In this document: piece by piece, positions 56,015 to 64,000 of the stretch
Layout of the letters: each line of letters opens with the position of its first letter
Position numbering within the stretch: position 1 is the first letter of the stretch
DNA from: Proteus vulgaris
GTDB lineage: Bacteria > Pseudomonadota > Gammaproteobacteria > Enterobacterales > Enterobacteriaceae
Assembly: GCA_901472505.1 (NCBI GenBank)
Contig: LR590468.1
Location: 2,703,501 to 2,767,500 of the forward strand
Direction: 5' to 3'
DNA length: 64,000 bases
The notes under the pieces: generated by a model
Seen by the model: only the letters and a program-made list of their open reading frames with translations
Database searches by the model: none
Told to the model about the DNA's origin: nothing
Program-made: the position numbers and the translations under genes

Positions 56015-58462
56015 TTAAGCTGCCTTATCTGTTTTGACGTTGTCAGCTTTTGGCTTTTTTGCGGGTACCGCCAATGCATCAAAGTCAAATTCATCAACGT
56101 TGATACTCCGTAAGCGACTTTGCTCTGCTTTACGTAAGATATCGGCTTCTTCCTGAGTGACTCGTTTATCAGCCAGTGCTTTGTCAGCTAATTTATCTAA
56201 TTGAGTAAAACTAAACTTCTTCTCATAGAGGCGGCAAATACGGTCGAAAATGGGTTCTGCTGCCAGGATATCAAGCAATGCTTCTTCCATTAAACCGTGT
56301 GGATTATGTTCACATGGTGTTAAGAATTGACCTCTACCAATACGGTCTCGAGTTTCAGAAGGCTGTTGAATAATTTGAGCCACTTTACTATCTAGTTTAT
56401 CGGATGGGAGTTTTTGCGCTTTGCCAAGAGGAAAAATAATTGCGCGCATTGTACCTGCAATCATTCGGCTCGGGAAATTACGCAACAGTTCATCAATGGC
56501 ATTTTCAGCTTGATATAAACACTCTTTCACACTCCAATGTACTAAAGGTAAATCTGCTGTATGGCGACCCTCATCTTCGTAGCGTTTAAGGACTGCTGAG
56601 GCGAGAAAAATATGACTTAATATATCACCTAAACGTGCTGAAATACGTTCACGACGTTTTAAACTTCCACCTAAAACGCCCATTGAAACATCAGACAATA
56701 GAGCCATATTGGCACTAAGGCGGTTAATCTGTTGATAATAACGACGTGTTTCATCATTGGTTGGCGAAGTACTTAATCGACCATTGGTAATACCTAACCA
56801 AATGCTTCGTAAGGTATTACTTGCAACATGGCCAATATGGCCAAATAAAGCTCGGTCAAAATCATGTAGATTGCTATCGCGTGCGGCGGCAATTTCATCC
56901 AACACATAAGGGTGACAACGAATAGCACCTTGACCATAAATGATCATGCTACGTGTTAAAATATTGGCACCTTCAACGGTGATCGCAATAGGTGAACCTT
57001 GATAAGAACGGGCAACAAAGTTTGAAGTTCCAAGACAGATCCCTTTACCACCAACAATATCCATTGCGTCAATAACGCCACGCTGTGCTCTATGAGTACA
57101 GTGATATTTAACGATAGCAGATAAAACAGCCGGCTTTTCACCTAGCATAATACCTGTGGTAATTAAGGTTGACGCTGCATCTAAAAGATAAGCGTTACCG
57201 GCCAGACGTGCCAATGGTTCTTCGATACCTTCCATTTTACCAATAGGTATTTTGAATTGACGACGGACACGAGAATAAGCACCGGTTGCCATCGCCACAC
57301 TTTTTAATCCACCTGTAGAGTTTGATGGTAGAGTAATACCACGACCAACAGATAGACACTCCACCAGCATCCTCCAGCCTTGTCCTGCCATTTTTGGCCC
57401 ACCAATAATGTAATCAATAGGGACAAAAACATCTTTACCGCGAGTAGGGCCATTCATAAACGGAACGTTTAATGGGAAATGGCGATGACCAATTTCAACC
57501 CCTTTTACATCGGTAGGAATTAACGCACAGGTAATGCCAGGATTTTCATCGTTACTTAAAAGATGTTCAGGATCACGCAATTTAAATGCTAGTCCTAGTA
57601 CGGTTGCGATAGGCGCAAGTGTGATATAGCGTTTATTCCAAGTTAAACGAATACCTAATATTTGCTCTCCTTGCCATTCTCCCATACAAACGACACCGCT
57701 GTCTGGAATAGCACCAGCATCAGAGCCTGCTTCCGGACTGGTTAAGGCAAAGCAAGGAATTTCATCTCCTTTGGCTAAACCGGGTAAATAGCGTTTTTTC
57801 TGCTCATCAGTACCATAGTGTTGAAGTAGTTCACCAGGGCCTAAAGAGTTTGGCACACCAACCGTGATGGCTAAAATACCAGATACTCCAGCTAGTTTTT
57901 GCAATACACGAGATTGGGCATAGGCGGAAAATTCTAATCCGCCATACTCTTTTTTAATGATCATCGCAAAGAAACGATTGTCTTTAAGGTATTGCCAGAT
58001 TTCAGGCGGTAAGTCAGCTAATTCATGAGTGATCTCAAAGTCGTTTGTCATACGACAAACTTCTTCTACTGGACCATCAAGGAACGCTTGCTCTTCAGCG
58101 GTGAGTTGTGGCTTAGGGTAATTATGGAGTTGTTTCCAATCAGGTGTGCCACGGAAAAGTTCACCTTCCCACCATGTTGTACCAGCATCGATGGCTTCTT
58201 GCTCTGTTTTAGACATAGAAGGCATGACTTTTTGGAATGCTTTAAGGGCAGGAGCTGAAATATAGGCTTTACGAATAGACGGGAGAGTAAAGGGCAATAA
58301 AATCAATGCAATGGGAAGGAGTAGCCAGTAACTCCAGATATTAGCAAGACCCATTACAAAAGTGTAAGCAATGAGAATAAGGCTACTTATCGCAATACCG
58401 AATTTGCGATAGCTAAGTACGCCGATAAGAATAATAAAAAGTGCAATACTGAGTAGTGTCAT
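56015..58462 (-). CDS. fadE: Acyl-CoA dehydrogenase FadE
   Basis: An 815-residue enterobacterial-type acyl-CoA dehydrogenase. N-terminal membrane helices ([30 protein letters not shown]) precede the flavin domain ([45 protein letters not shown]). It catalyses the first step of fatty-acid beta-oxidation. A FadR-like palindrome lies upstream. Confidence 0.97.
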   Translation of the reverse strand: MTLLSIALFIILIGVLSYRKFGIAISSLILIAYTFVMGLANIWSYWLLLPIALILLPFTLPSIRKAYISAPALKAFQKVMPSMSKTEQEAIDAGTTWWEGELFRGTPDWKQLHNYPKPQLTAEEQAFLDGPVEEVCRMTNDFEITHELADLPPEIWQYLKDNRFFAMIIKKEYGGLEFSAYAQSRVLQKLAGVSGILAITVGVPNSLGPGELLQHYGTDEQKKRYLPGLAKGDEIPCFALTSPEAGSDAGAIPDSGVVCMGEWQGEQILGIRLTWNKRYITLAPIATVLGLAFKLRDPEHLLSNDENPGITCALIPTDVKGVEIGHRHFPLNVPFMNGPTRGKDVFVPIDYIIGGPKMAGQGWRMLVECLSVGRGITLPSNSTGGLKSVAMATGAYSRVRRQFKIPIGKMEGIEEPLARLAGNAYLLDAASTLITTGIMLGEKPAVLSAIVKYHCTHRAQRGVIDAMDIVGGKGICLGTSNFVARSYQGSPIAITVEGANILTRSMIIYGQGAIRCHPYVLDEIAAARDSNLHDFDRALFGHIGHVASNTLRSIWLGITNGRLSTSPTNDETRRYYQQINRLSANMALLSDVSMGVLGGSLKRRERISARLGDILSHIFLASAVLKRYEDEGRHTADLPLVHWSVKECLYQAENAIDELLRNFPSRMIAGTMRAIIFPLGKAQKLPSDKLDSKVAQIIQQPSETRDRIGRGQFLTPCEHNPHGLMEEALLDILAAEPIFDRICRLYEKKFSFTQLDKLADKALADKRVTQEEADILRKAEQSRLRSINVDEFDFDALAVPAKKPKADNVKTDKAA

Positions 58463-58492
58463 AATAAACTCCTGTATTTAGCAAGAGATCAG

Positions 58493-58503
58493 AGGTCAGA
58501 CCT
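58493..58503. promoter_or_regulatory. FadR-like operator upstream of fadE
   Basis: AGGTCAGACCT, a palindrome resembling the core of FadR sites (GGTCnGACC), 31 bp upstream of the fadE start codon. FadR is the known repressor of fad genes; binding here is inferred. Confidence 0.55.
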
Positions 58504-58700
58504 GTTGTTTGTTATTTAGATCTAATCCAGTCACCAACTTTTATCAATATATTTACATTCTAATTACAATATAGCTCACAAATTATTCGTAAATGAGAGA
58601 AGTTAGCATTTGTCAGCAATGAGTATCTTCTTTCATGACATCGGATCCGTTACACTGAGAAACAGAAAATATCGATTACCCTTTCTGGAGTAAAAATCCT

Positions 58701-59279
58701 ATGTACCAAGATCTTATCCGTGGTGAGTTAACAGAAGCAGCAGAGACCCTTTCTCGTTTTCTTCAAGATGAAGCAAATATTGAAGCTATTCAAAAAGCGG
58801 CTGTATTATTAGCTGATTCTTTTAAAGCGGGTGGCAAAGTATTATCTTGCGGTAATGGTGGTTCTCATTGTGACGCAATGCATTTTGCCGAAGAGTTAAC
58901 AGGTCGCTATCGTGAAAACCGTCCGGGTTATCCTGCCATTGCGATTTCTGATGTAAGCCATATTTCATGTGTGAGTAATGATTTTGGCTATGAATATGTA
59001 TTTTCGCGTTATGTTGAAGCTGTAGGTAGAGAAGGAGATGTTCTCCTGGGTATTTCAACTTCAGGTAACTCAGGCAATATTATCAAGGCGATCAGTGCTG
59101 CGCGTGAAAAAGGCATGAAAGTCATTACGCTAACAGGCAAAGACGGTGGCAAAATGGACGGTACTGCGGATATAGAAATTCGCGTTCCTCATTTTGGTTA
59201 TGCTGACCGTATTCAAGAAATCCATATCAAAGTTATCCATATTCTGATCCAATTAATTGAAAAAGAAATGGAAAAGTAA
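58701..59279 (+). CDS. gmhA: Sedoheptulose-7-phosphate isomerase
   Basis: A 192-residue SIS-domain protein with [37 protein letters not shown] and [15 protein letters not shown]. It makes D-glycero-D-manno-heptose-7-phosphate for LPS core synthesis. Divergent from fadE and followed by yafJ, as in E. coli. Confidence 0.97.
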   Translation: MYQDLIRGELTEAAETLSRFLQDEANIEAIQKAAVLLADSFKAGGKVLSCGNGGSHCDAMHFAEELTGRYRENRPGYPAIAISDVSHISCVSNDFGYEYVFSRYVEAVGREGDVLLGISTSGNSGNIIKAISAAREKGMKVITLTGKDGGKMDGTADIEIRVPHFGYADRIQEIHIKVIHILIQLIEKEMEK

Positions 59280-59336
59280 GTCGTTATTGATATTGCTATA
59301 AAATAAGCAATAAACATCGACCAGAAGGAGTGAGCG

Positions 59337-60104
59337 ATGTGTGAATTATTAGGCATGAGTGCAAATGTACCGACAGATATTAATTTTAGTCTAAGTGGGT
59401 TAATTCCGAGAGGAGGCAAAACAGGGCCTCATAAAGATGGTTGGGGAATTACCTTTTATGAAGGACTTGGGTGTCGCACATTTAAAGATCCTCAAGCCAG
59501 TGCTATTTCACCTGTCGCTCGCTTTGTTCAAGAGTATCCGATTAAATCTGAGGCCGTCATAGCCCATATTCGTCAGGCGAATCGAGGAAATGTCTCTTTA
59601 GAAAACACCCATCCTTTTACCCGTGAATTATGGGGTAAAAACTGGACTTATGCACATAATGGTCAATTAAAAGGCTATCAATCCCTTGAAACTGGGCGTT
59701 TTAGAGCCATCGGTCAGACAGACAGTGAAAAAGCGTTTTGCTGGCTCTTAAATCAACTGGAAGAGCGTTATAAACGAACACCTGCTAATTGGCAGGCTGT
59801 GTTTCGTTTTATTGCTACTTTAGCCTCTCAATTAAGGCAAAAAGGGGTTTTTAATATGCTGTTATCCGACGGACGATTTGTTATGGCGTATTGTTCAACA
59901 AATTTGCATTGGATCACGCGAAAAGCACCTTTTGGAAAAGCAAAACTCCTTGATCAAGATGTAGAAATTGATTTTCAGCAGCATACACAATCAGATGATG
60001 TTGTTTCTGTTATTTCAACATTACCACTTACTGGAAATGAGTCTTGGCAACGTATTCCTGTGGGGGAGTTTGTACTATTTGATCGTGGTGTGCGTATCCT
60101 GTAA
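59337..60104 (+). CDS. yafJ: Class II glutamine amidotransferase YafJ
   Basis: A 255-residue Ntn-type protein. The catalytic Cys2 follows the start (MCELLGMSANVP), with KDGWGITFYEG, HIRQANRGNVSLENTHPF and WTYAHNGQL. GGAGTG precedes the ATG. The amide acceptor is unknown. The end overlaps the convergent dpaA gene by 30 bp. Confidence 0.94.
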   Translation: MCELLGMSANVPTDINFSLSGLIPRGGKTGPHKDGWGITFYEGLGCRTFKDPQASAISPVARFVQEYPIKSEAVIAHIRQANRGNVSLENTHPFTRELWGKNWTYAHNGQLKGYQSLETGRFRAIGQTDSEKAFCWLLNQLEERYKRTPANWQAVFRFIATLASQLRQKGVFNMLLSDGRFVMAYCSTNLHWITRKAPFGKAKLLDQDVEIDFQQHTQSDDVVSVISTLPLTGNESWQRIPVGEFVLFDRGVRIL

Positions 60105-60837
60105 CCATTTACTTGCACTATTTTGTGATAAATTAAGAGGAGTTTGATTAGGCACAATTGAGGCACTATTAACAAGGTAGCGTCCATCCTTAACAGTAAC
60201 AGAAGGGATCTGTTTGTATTCTTCAACATATTGATAGGCAGGCATAAGTTGTTGCCAGAAGTCGATATCCGTTGAATAGTGATGCTTCTTCATATTTTCG
60301 CGAGTCATTTTGAATGGAAAAATATGAATATTGATCACGGATTGTCCACTTTTTAGCGCTAATTCAGCATACTGATAAATTTCATCCATTACTGAATCTG
60401 TCATTGCATAACACCCAACCGATTTACACGCTCCATGGATCATTAAAAAATCCCCTGTATATCCTTTTGATTTATCGTATTGATTAGGAAATCCTAGGTT
60501 GATCGCTCGGTAAAATCGACTATTCGGATTTAATTGTGAAAAATTAACCTGGTAAAAGCCTTCTGGACTTTTTAAATCACCTTGAAATTTTTTAGGGCCC
60601 AGTCCGCCAGAATAGCTACAAATGGGGTAAGTACGTACTTTTTCTAATTGCCCATCTAATTTTTCTGTATAAAGTTCAAGTAAGTTTTCTTCCTTGAAAA
60701 TCTGAATATAGATAGGTCGTCCTGTATTTTTTTTTAACAGATTCCATTAGAAATCTTGAACTGTTTTCAGCGTTAACTAATAAGGACGTTAACATTATTG
60801 TTAAAAAACTGATTAGTTGTTTTGCGTGACTGGTCAT
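60075..60837 (-). pseudogene. dpaA: YafK/DpaA-type L,D-transpeptidase-fold hydrolase, single-base frameshift
   Basis: From ATG 60837: signal segment (ISFLTIMLTSLLVNA), then ESVKKNTGRPIYIQIFKEENLLELYTE, TYPICSYSGGLGPKKFQGDLKSPEGFYQV and the catalytic MIHGACKSVGCYAMTD. The frame breaks at nine A (plus-strand T at 60727-60735); eight restore 253 residues. DpaA cleaves the bond joining Braun lipoprotein to peptidoglycan. The broken frame is probably an assembly error. The shorter frame starting at 60443 is only its C-terminal half. Confidence 0.88.
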
Positions 60838-61252
60838 GGTTTTATCAGAAAAATAGCTTAAAATTTGTTGATAAAGTAGATCGTAGATTGCTATGAAGCA
60901 ATAAATTTGTAAATTAAAATCTGAGATGGTTTCTTTTATTTTACAAAATTATCTGTGTGAAATTTAAGCGATCGTCGAGAAAGATGATATTTTAATTCGG
61001 TTTATACGAGTTGTTAACGTTTCAGTCAAAATAATATTCCCATTTGCTTGAGCTAAATCACTCGAATAGTCAGACAGGTTTAGGCTGAGATGATAAAATT
61101 CAGGTCGGCAGAATAAGAGAAAATAGTAACAATTATCGGAGATAAATAACTTAAGGTTCAAAAACACCTTAAGATGTTTTTATTACAGAGTCGCTACATT
61201 TTCGGGGTGAATTTGTAGCTTAGGGTTTAACTGATAAACTTGTGCAAATCTT
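60838..61252. promoter_or_regulatory. Intergenic region upstream of nqrA
   Basis: About 415 bp between divergent dpaA and nqr genes. AT-rich; it must hold the nqr promoter. I see no gene or clear operator. A short repeat CTTAAGGT/ACCTTAAG lies at about 61150-61172 and could be a leader hairpin. Confidence 0.35.
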
Positions 61253-62593
61253 ATGATTAAAATTAAAAAAGGACTCGACCTCCCAATTGCAGGAGCGCCT
61301 GCCCAAGTGATAGAAGACGGACCCGCGATTCGACGCGTAGCATTGCTAGGTGAAGAATATGTCGGTATGCGTCCTTCTATGATGGTTTCGGAAGGTGAGC
61401 ATGTAAAAAAAGGGCAAATTCTTTTTGAAGATAAAAAGAATGCAGGTGTTGTTTTCACCAGTCCCGTTTGTGGTAAAGTCGTTGAAATTAATCGCGGCGA
61501 ACGCCGTGTGTTCCAATCTATCGTTATCGAAATTGATGGTGACGAAGAAATCACCTTTAACCGCTATGATAGCGCTACACTGTCAGATTTAACCCGTGAA
61601 CAAGTTGAAACTAACCTTGTTAACTCGGGAATGTGGACTGCGTTAAGGACCCGTCCTTATAGTCGTACTCCACACTTAGGTACAACACCTGCTGCCATTT
61701 TTGTCTCTGCAATGGATACTAATCCGCTTGCTGCTGATCCTATGGTTATTATTGAGCAAAATGAGAAGGCATTTAATGATGGTCTTATTATTTTAACTCG
61801 TTTAACCGAAGGAAAAGTGTATGTTTGTCATGGTGAAAAATCACCAGCAAAATTAAATGATGGACAAATTAGCTATAACCAATTTGTGGGTCCTCACCCA
61901 GCTGGGTTGGTCGGTACGCATATCCATTTCTTAGAACCTGTCAGTGCTAAGAAAATAGTTTGGCATTTAAATTACCAAGATGTGATTGCTATTGGTTACT
62001 TGTTTACAACAGGTTCTTTATATACTGAACGTGTTGTTGCTTTAGCGGGGCCTCAAGTGAAATCGCCTCGTTTAGTGCGCACATGTTTGGGGGCTGATCT
62101 CTATGAGCTAACCAAAGATCAATTAATTGATGGTGAAAACCGCATTATTTCCGGCTCTGTATTATGGGGATGGAAATCTGATGAGGCTCATCATTATTTA
62201 GGTCGTTTCCATAACCAAGTTTCTGTATTACGAGAAGGTCGTGATAAAGAATTGTTTGGTTGGGGTATGCCAGGTAGCGATAAATTTTCTATTACACGTA
62301 CAACTATCGGTCACTTCTTAAAAAATAAACGCTTTGCATTTACAACAACAATGAATGGTGGCGAACGTTCAATGGTGCCAATTGGCAATTATGAACGTGT
62401 AATGCCGTTGGACATTATGGCAACGCATTTATTACGTGATTTAATTGTAGGTGATACTGACAGCTCTCAAGCATTAGGTTGCTTAGAATTGGATGAAGAA
62501 GATTTGGGATTATGTACTTATGTTTGCCCAAGCAAATATGAGTATGGCCCAGCACTGCGCCAAGTATTGACCAAAATTGAGCAGGAAGGGTAA
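61253..62593 (+). CDS. nqrA: Na(+)-translocating NADH:quinone reductase subunit A
   Basis: A 446-residue peripheral subunit beginning [20 protein letters not shown], with [39 protein letters not shown] and [23 protein letters not shown]. Part of the sodium-pumping respiratory complex NqrABCDEF. No strong ribosome-binding site is seen before 61253, but homology supports this start. Confidence 0.97.
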   Translation: MIKIKKGLDLPIAGAPAQVIEDGPAIRRVALLGEEYVGMRPSMMVSEGEHVKKGQILFEDKKNAGVVFTSPVCGKVVEINRGERRVFQSIVIEIDGDEEITFNRYDSATLSDLTREQVETNLVNSGMWTALRTRPYSRTPHLGTTPAAIFVSAMDTNPLAADPMVIIEQNEKAFNDGLIILTRLTEGKVYVCHGEKSPAKLNDGQISYNQFVGPHPAGLVGTHIHFLEPVSAKKIVWHLNYQDVIAIGYLFTTGSLYTERVVALAGPQVKSPRLVRTCLGADLYELTKDQLIDGENRIISGSVLWGWKSDEAHHYLGRFHNQVSVLREGRDKELFGWGMPGSDKFSITRTTIGHFLKNKRFAFTTTMNGGERSMVPIGNYERVMPLDIMATHLLRDLIVGDTDSSQALGCLELDEEDLGLCTYVCPSKYEYGPALRQVLTKIEQEG

Positions 62594-62596
62594 CTC

Positions 62597-63835
62597 ATGG
62601 GGTTGAAAAATTTATTTGAAAAAGTAGAGCACCATTTTGAGCCCGGTGGTAAATTAGCAAAATGGTACGTACTTTATGAAGCGGTTACGACGGTATTCTA
62701 TACGCCAGGTACTGTAACGCGTAATGGTGGGCATGTTCGTGACACCATTGACCTAAAACGTATGATGATCCTAGTGTGGTTATCTGTTTTTCCAGCGATG
62801 TTCTGGGGAATGTATAACGTCGGTCACCAAGCGATCCCTGCACTAAATCAGTTATATAGCGGTGTTGAATTACAGCAAATTATTGCTTCAGATTGGCATT
62901 ATCGCCTTGCACAATACCTTGGCGCATCATTAACAACAGATGCGGGGTGGGGAAGTAAGATGCTACTTGGTGCGACTTACTTTTTACCTATTTATCTTGT
63001 TGTTTTTGCGGTGGGTGGATTTTGGGAAGTACTTTTTGCTTTCATTCGTGGACACGAAATTAACGAAGGTTTCTTCGTTACATCCATTTTGTTTGCTTTA
63101 ATTGTACCGCCAACACTACCACTTTGGCAGGCTGCATTAGGTATTACATTTGGTGTGGTTATCGCGAAAGAAATTTTTGGTGGTACAGGCCGTAATTTCT
63201 TGAACCCAGCATTAGCGGGTCGTGCATTTCTGTTTTTTGCTTATCCAGCTCAAATTTCAGGTGATCTGGTTTGGACTGCAGCAGATGGTTTCTCGGGTGC
63301 AACACCATTATCACAATGGTCTGTATCAGGTGAAAGTGCATTAGTAAATACAGCCACTCAACAGCCTATCTCTTGGATGGATGCTTTCCTGGGATATATT
63401 CCAGGATCGATTGGTGAAGTTTCAACTCTGATGATTTTAATTGGTGGCGCAGTCATTCTTTTTGCTCGTATTGCTTCATGGCGTATTGTCGCTGGAGTAA
63501 TGGTCGGCATGATTGTGATGTCATACCTGTTTAATTTTATTGGATCAGAGACCAATCCTCTCTTCGCAATGCCTTGGCACTGGCACTTAGTTTTAGGTGG
63601 TTTTGCTTTTGGTATGATGTTTATGGCAACAGATCCAGTATCTGCATCATTTACCGATAAAGGTAAATGGGCTTACGGTATTTTGATTGGCGTAATGGCT
63701 GTGCTTATTCGTGTCGTCAATCCTGCTTACCCAGAAGGAATGATGCTGGCAATCTTATTCGCAAACTTATTTGCACCACTGTTCGATTATGTGGTTGTTC
63801 AGGCGAATATTAAGCGGAGAAAAGCTCGTGGCTAA
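62597..63835 (+). CDS. nqrB: Na(+)-translocating NADH:quinone reductase subunit B
   Basis: A 412-residue multi-span membrane subunit. [12 protein letters not shown] contains the Thr that binds FMN covalently, near residue 235; [26 protein letters not shown] and [20 protein letters not shown] are typical. Only 3 bp after nqrA. Confidence 0.97.
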   Translation: MGLKNLFEKVEHHFEPGGKLAKWYVLYEAVTTVFYTPGTVTRNGGHVRDTIDLKRMMILVWLSVFPAMFWGMYNVGHQAIPALNQLYSGVELQQIIASDWHYRLAQYLGASLTTDAGWGSKMLLGATYFLPIYLVVFAVGGFWEVLFAFIRGHEINEGFFVTSILFALIVPPTLPLWQAALGITFGVVIAKEIFGGTGRNFLNPALAGRAFLFFAYPAQISGDLVWTAADGFSGATPLSQWSVSGESALVNTATQQPISWMDAFLGYIPGSIGEVSTLMILIGGAVILFARIASWRIVAGVMVGMIVMSYLFNFIGSETNPLFAMPWHWHLVLGGFAFGMMFMATDPVSASFTDKGKWAYGILIGVMAVLIRVVNPAYPEGMMLAILFANLFAPLFDYVVVQANIKRRKARG

Positions 63836-64000
63836 AGAGAAAAACAAAGATAGCGTCGCAAGAACGTTCCTCGTTGTATTTATTCTATGTCTTGTGTGTT
63901 CCGTGGTAGTAGCAGGAGCGGCTGTTGGACTGAAATCTAAACAAGAAGAACAAAAACTTCTTGATAAACAACGTAATATTCTTGATGTTGCGGGGCTACT
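63828..64000 (+). CDS. nqrC: Na(+)-translocating NADH:quinone reductase subunit C (3' end outside window)
   Basis: GTG 63828 overlaps the end of nqrB. The visible 57 residues start [18 protein letters not shown], one membrane helix ([19 protein letters not shown]) and a [22 protein letters not shown] segment, the usual start of NqrC. The FMN-binding part is beyond the window. Confidence 0.93.
   Translation, partial: MAKEKNKDSVARTFLVVFILCLVCSVVVAGAAVGLKSKQEEQKLLDKQRNILDVAGL

Noticed and set aside
61578..61590. CTACACTGTCAGA in nqrA as a chromosomal copy of the palindrome
   Set aside because: Only one half matches, so it is expected by chance.
1..64000. CRISPR array or rRNA genes
   Set aside because: No regularly spaced direct repeats and no rRNA-like sequence were seen; only one tRNA gene was found.

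Overview
The window looks like a Proteus-type enterobacterium (order Enterobacterales, Morganellaceae): low G+C, and a chromosomal gene order (mltC-yggX-mutY-trmB-yggL-glsB-yggN, hemW-rdgB-yggT-proC-yggS, ruvX-yqgE-gshB-rsmE, lysR/lysA, fadE/gmhA-yafJ-dpaA, nqrABC) that follows the enterobacterial backbone. The genus is inferred from gene order, composition and protein character; no database was searched.

Positions 1-35323 are one end of an integrative and conjugative element (ICE) of the SPI-7/PAPI-1/PFGI-1 class, inserted at the 3' end of a tRNA-Phe gene (35324-35399, minus strand). From the left it carries: a maintenance/replication module (ParA C-terminus, DnaB-like helicase, ParB-like protein, a 31-residue membrane protein, a DUF2857 protein, an STY4528-type replication protein with iteron-like palindromes inside its gene); a minus-strand type VI secretion cargo set (hcp, vgrG, DUF2169 adaptor, Rhs protein with a NucA/NucB-type DNase tip, and a candidate immunity gene); and three plus-strand blocks of GI-type type IV secretion genes (PilL2-like/TIGR03759/TIGR03765/traD/TIGR03747; RAQPRD/TIGR03758/03745/03750/03746/03749/03752/03751/TIGR03744 ATPase; TIGR03757/03756/03755), then a tyrosine integrase next to the tRNA. 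Between the blocks lie two cargo sites with minus-strand genes: a phosphoribosyltransferase and a 594-residue protein of unknown function. No relaxase, TraG or single-strand-binding protein gene is visible here, so autonomous transfer is doubtful unless they lie to the left.

Positions 35400-64000 are ordinary chromosome: cell-wall, DNA-repair, tRNA/rRNA-methylation, glutathione, proline and lysine genes, a Fur-box-preceded siderophore-binding protein, fatty-acid oxidation, heptose synthesis and the start of the sodium-pumping NADH:quinone reductase operon.

Two things matter when reading the annotation. First, at least 13 single-base length errors or changes occur in short mononucleotide runs, and they break rhs, its immunity gene, vgrG, traD, the 594-residue cargo gene, TIGR03757, trmB, yggL, yggN, a metallo-hydrolase (three times) and dpaA. 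Because core housekeeping genes are hit as often as island genes, most are probably sequencing errors, and reconstructed spans are given. Second, an exact 17-bp palindrome, TGTTGACA(G/C)TGTCAACA, occurs four times and only within the ICE, in two different reading frames inside genes; it is the best candidate for an undescribed cis-acting system (centromere-like or regulator site).
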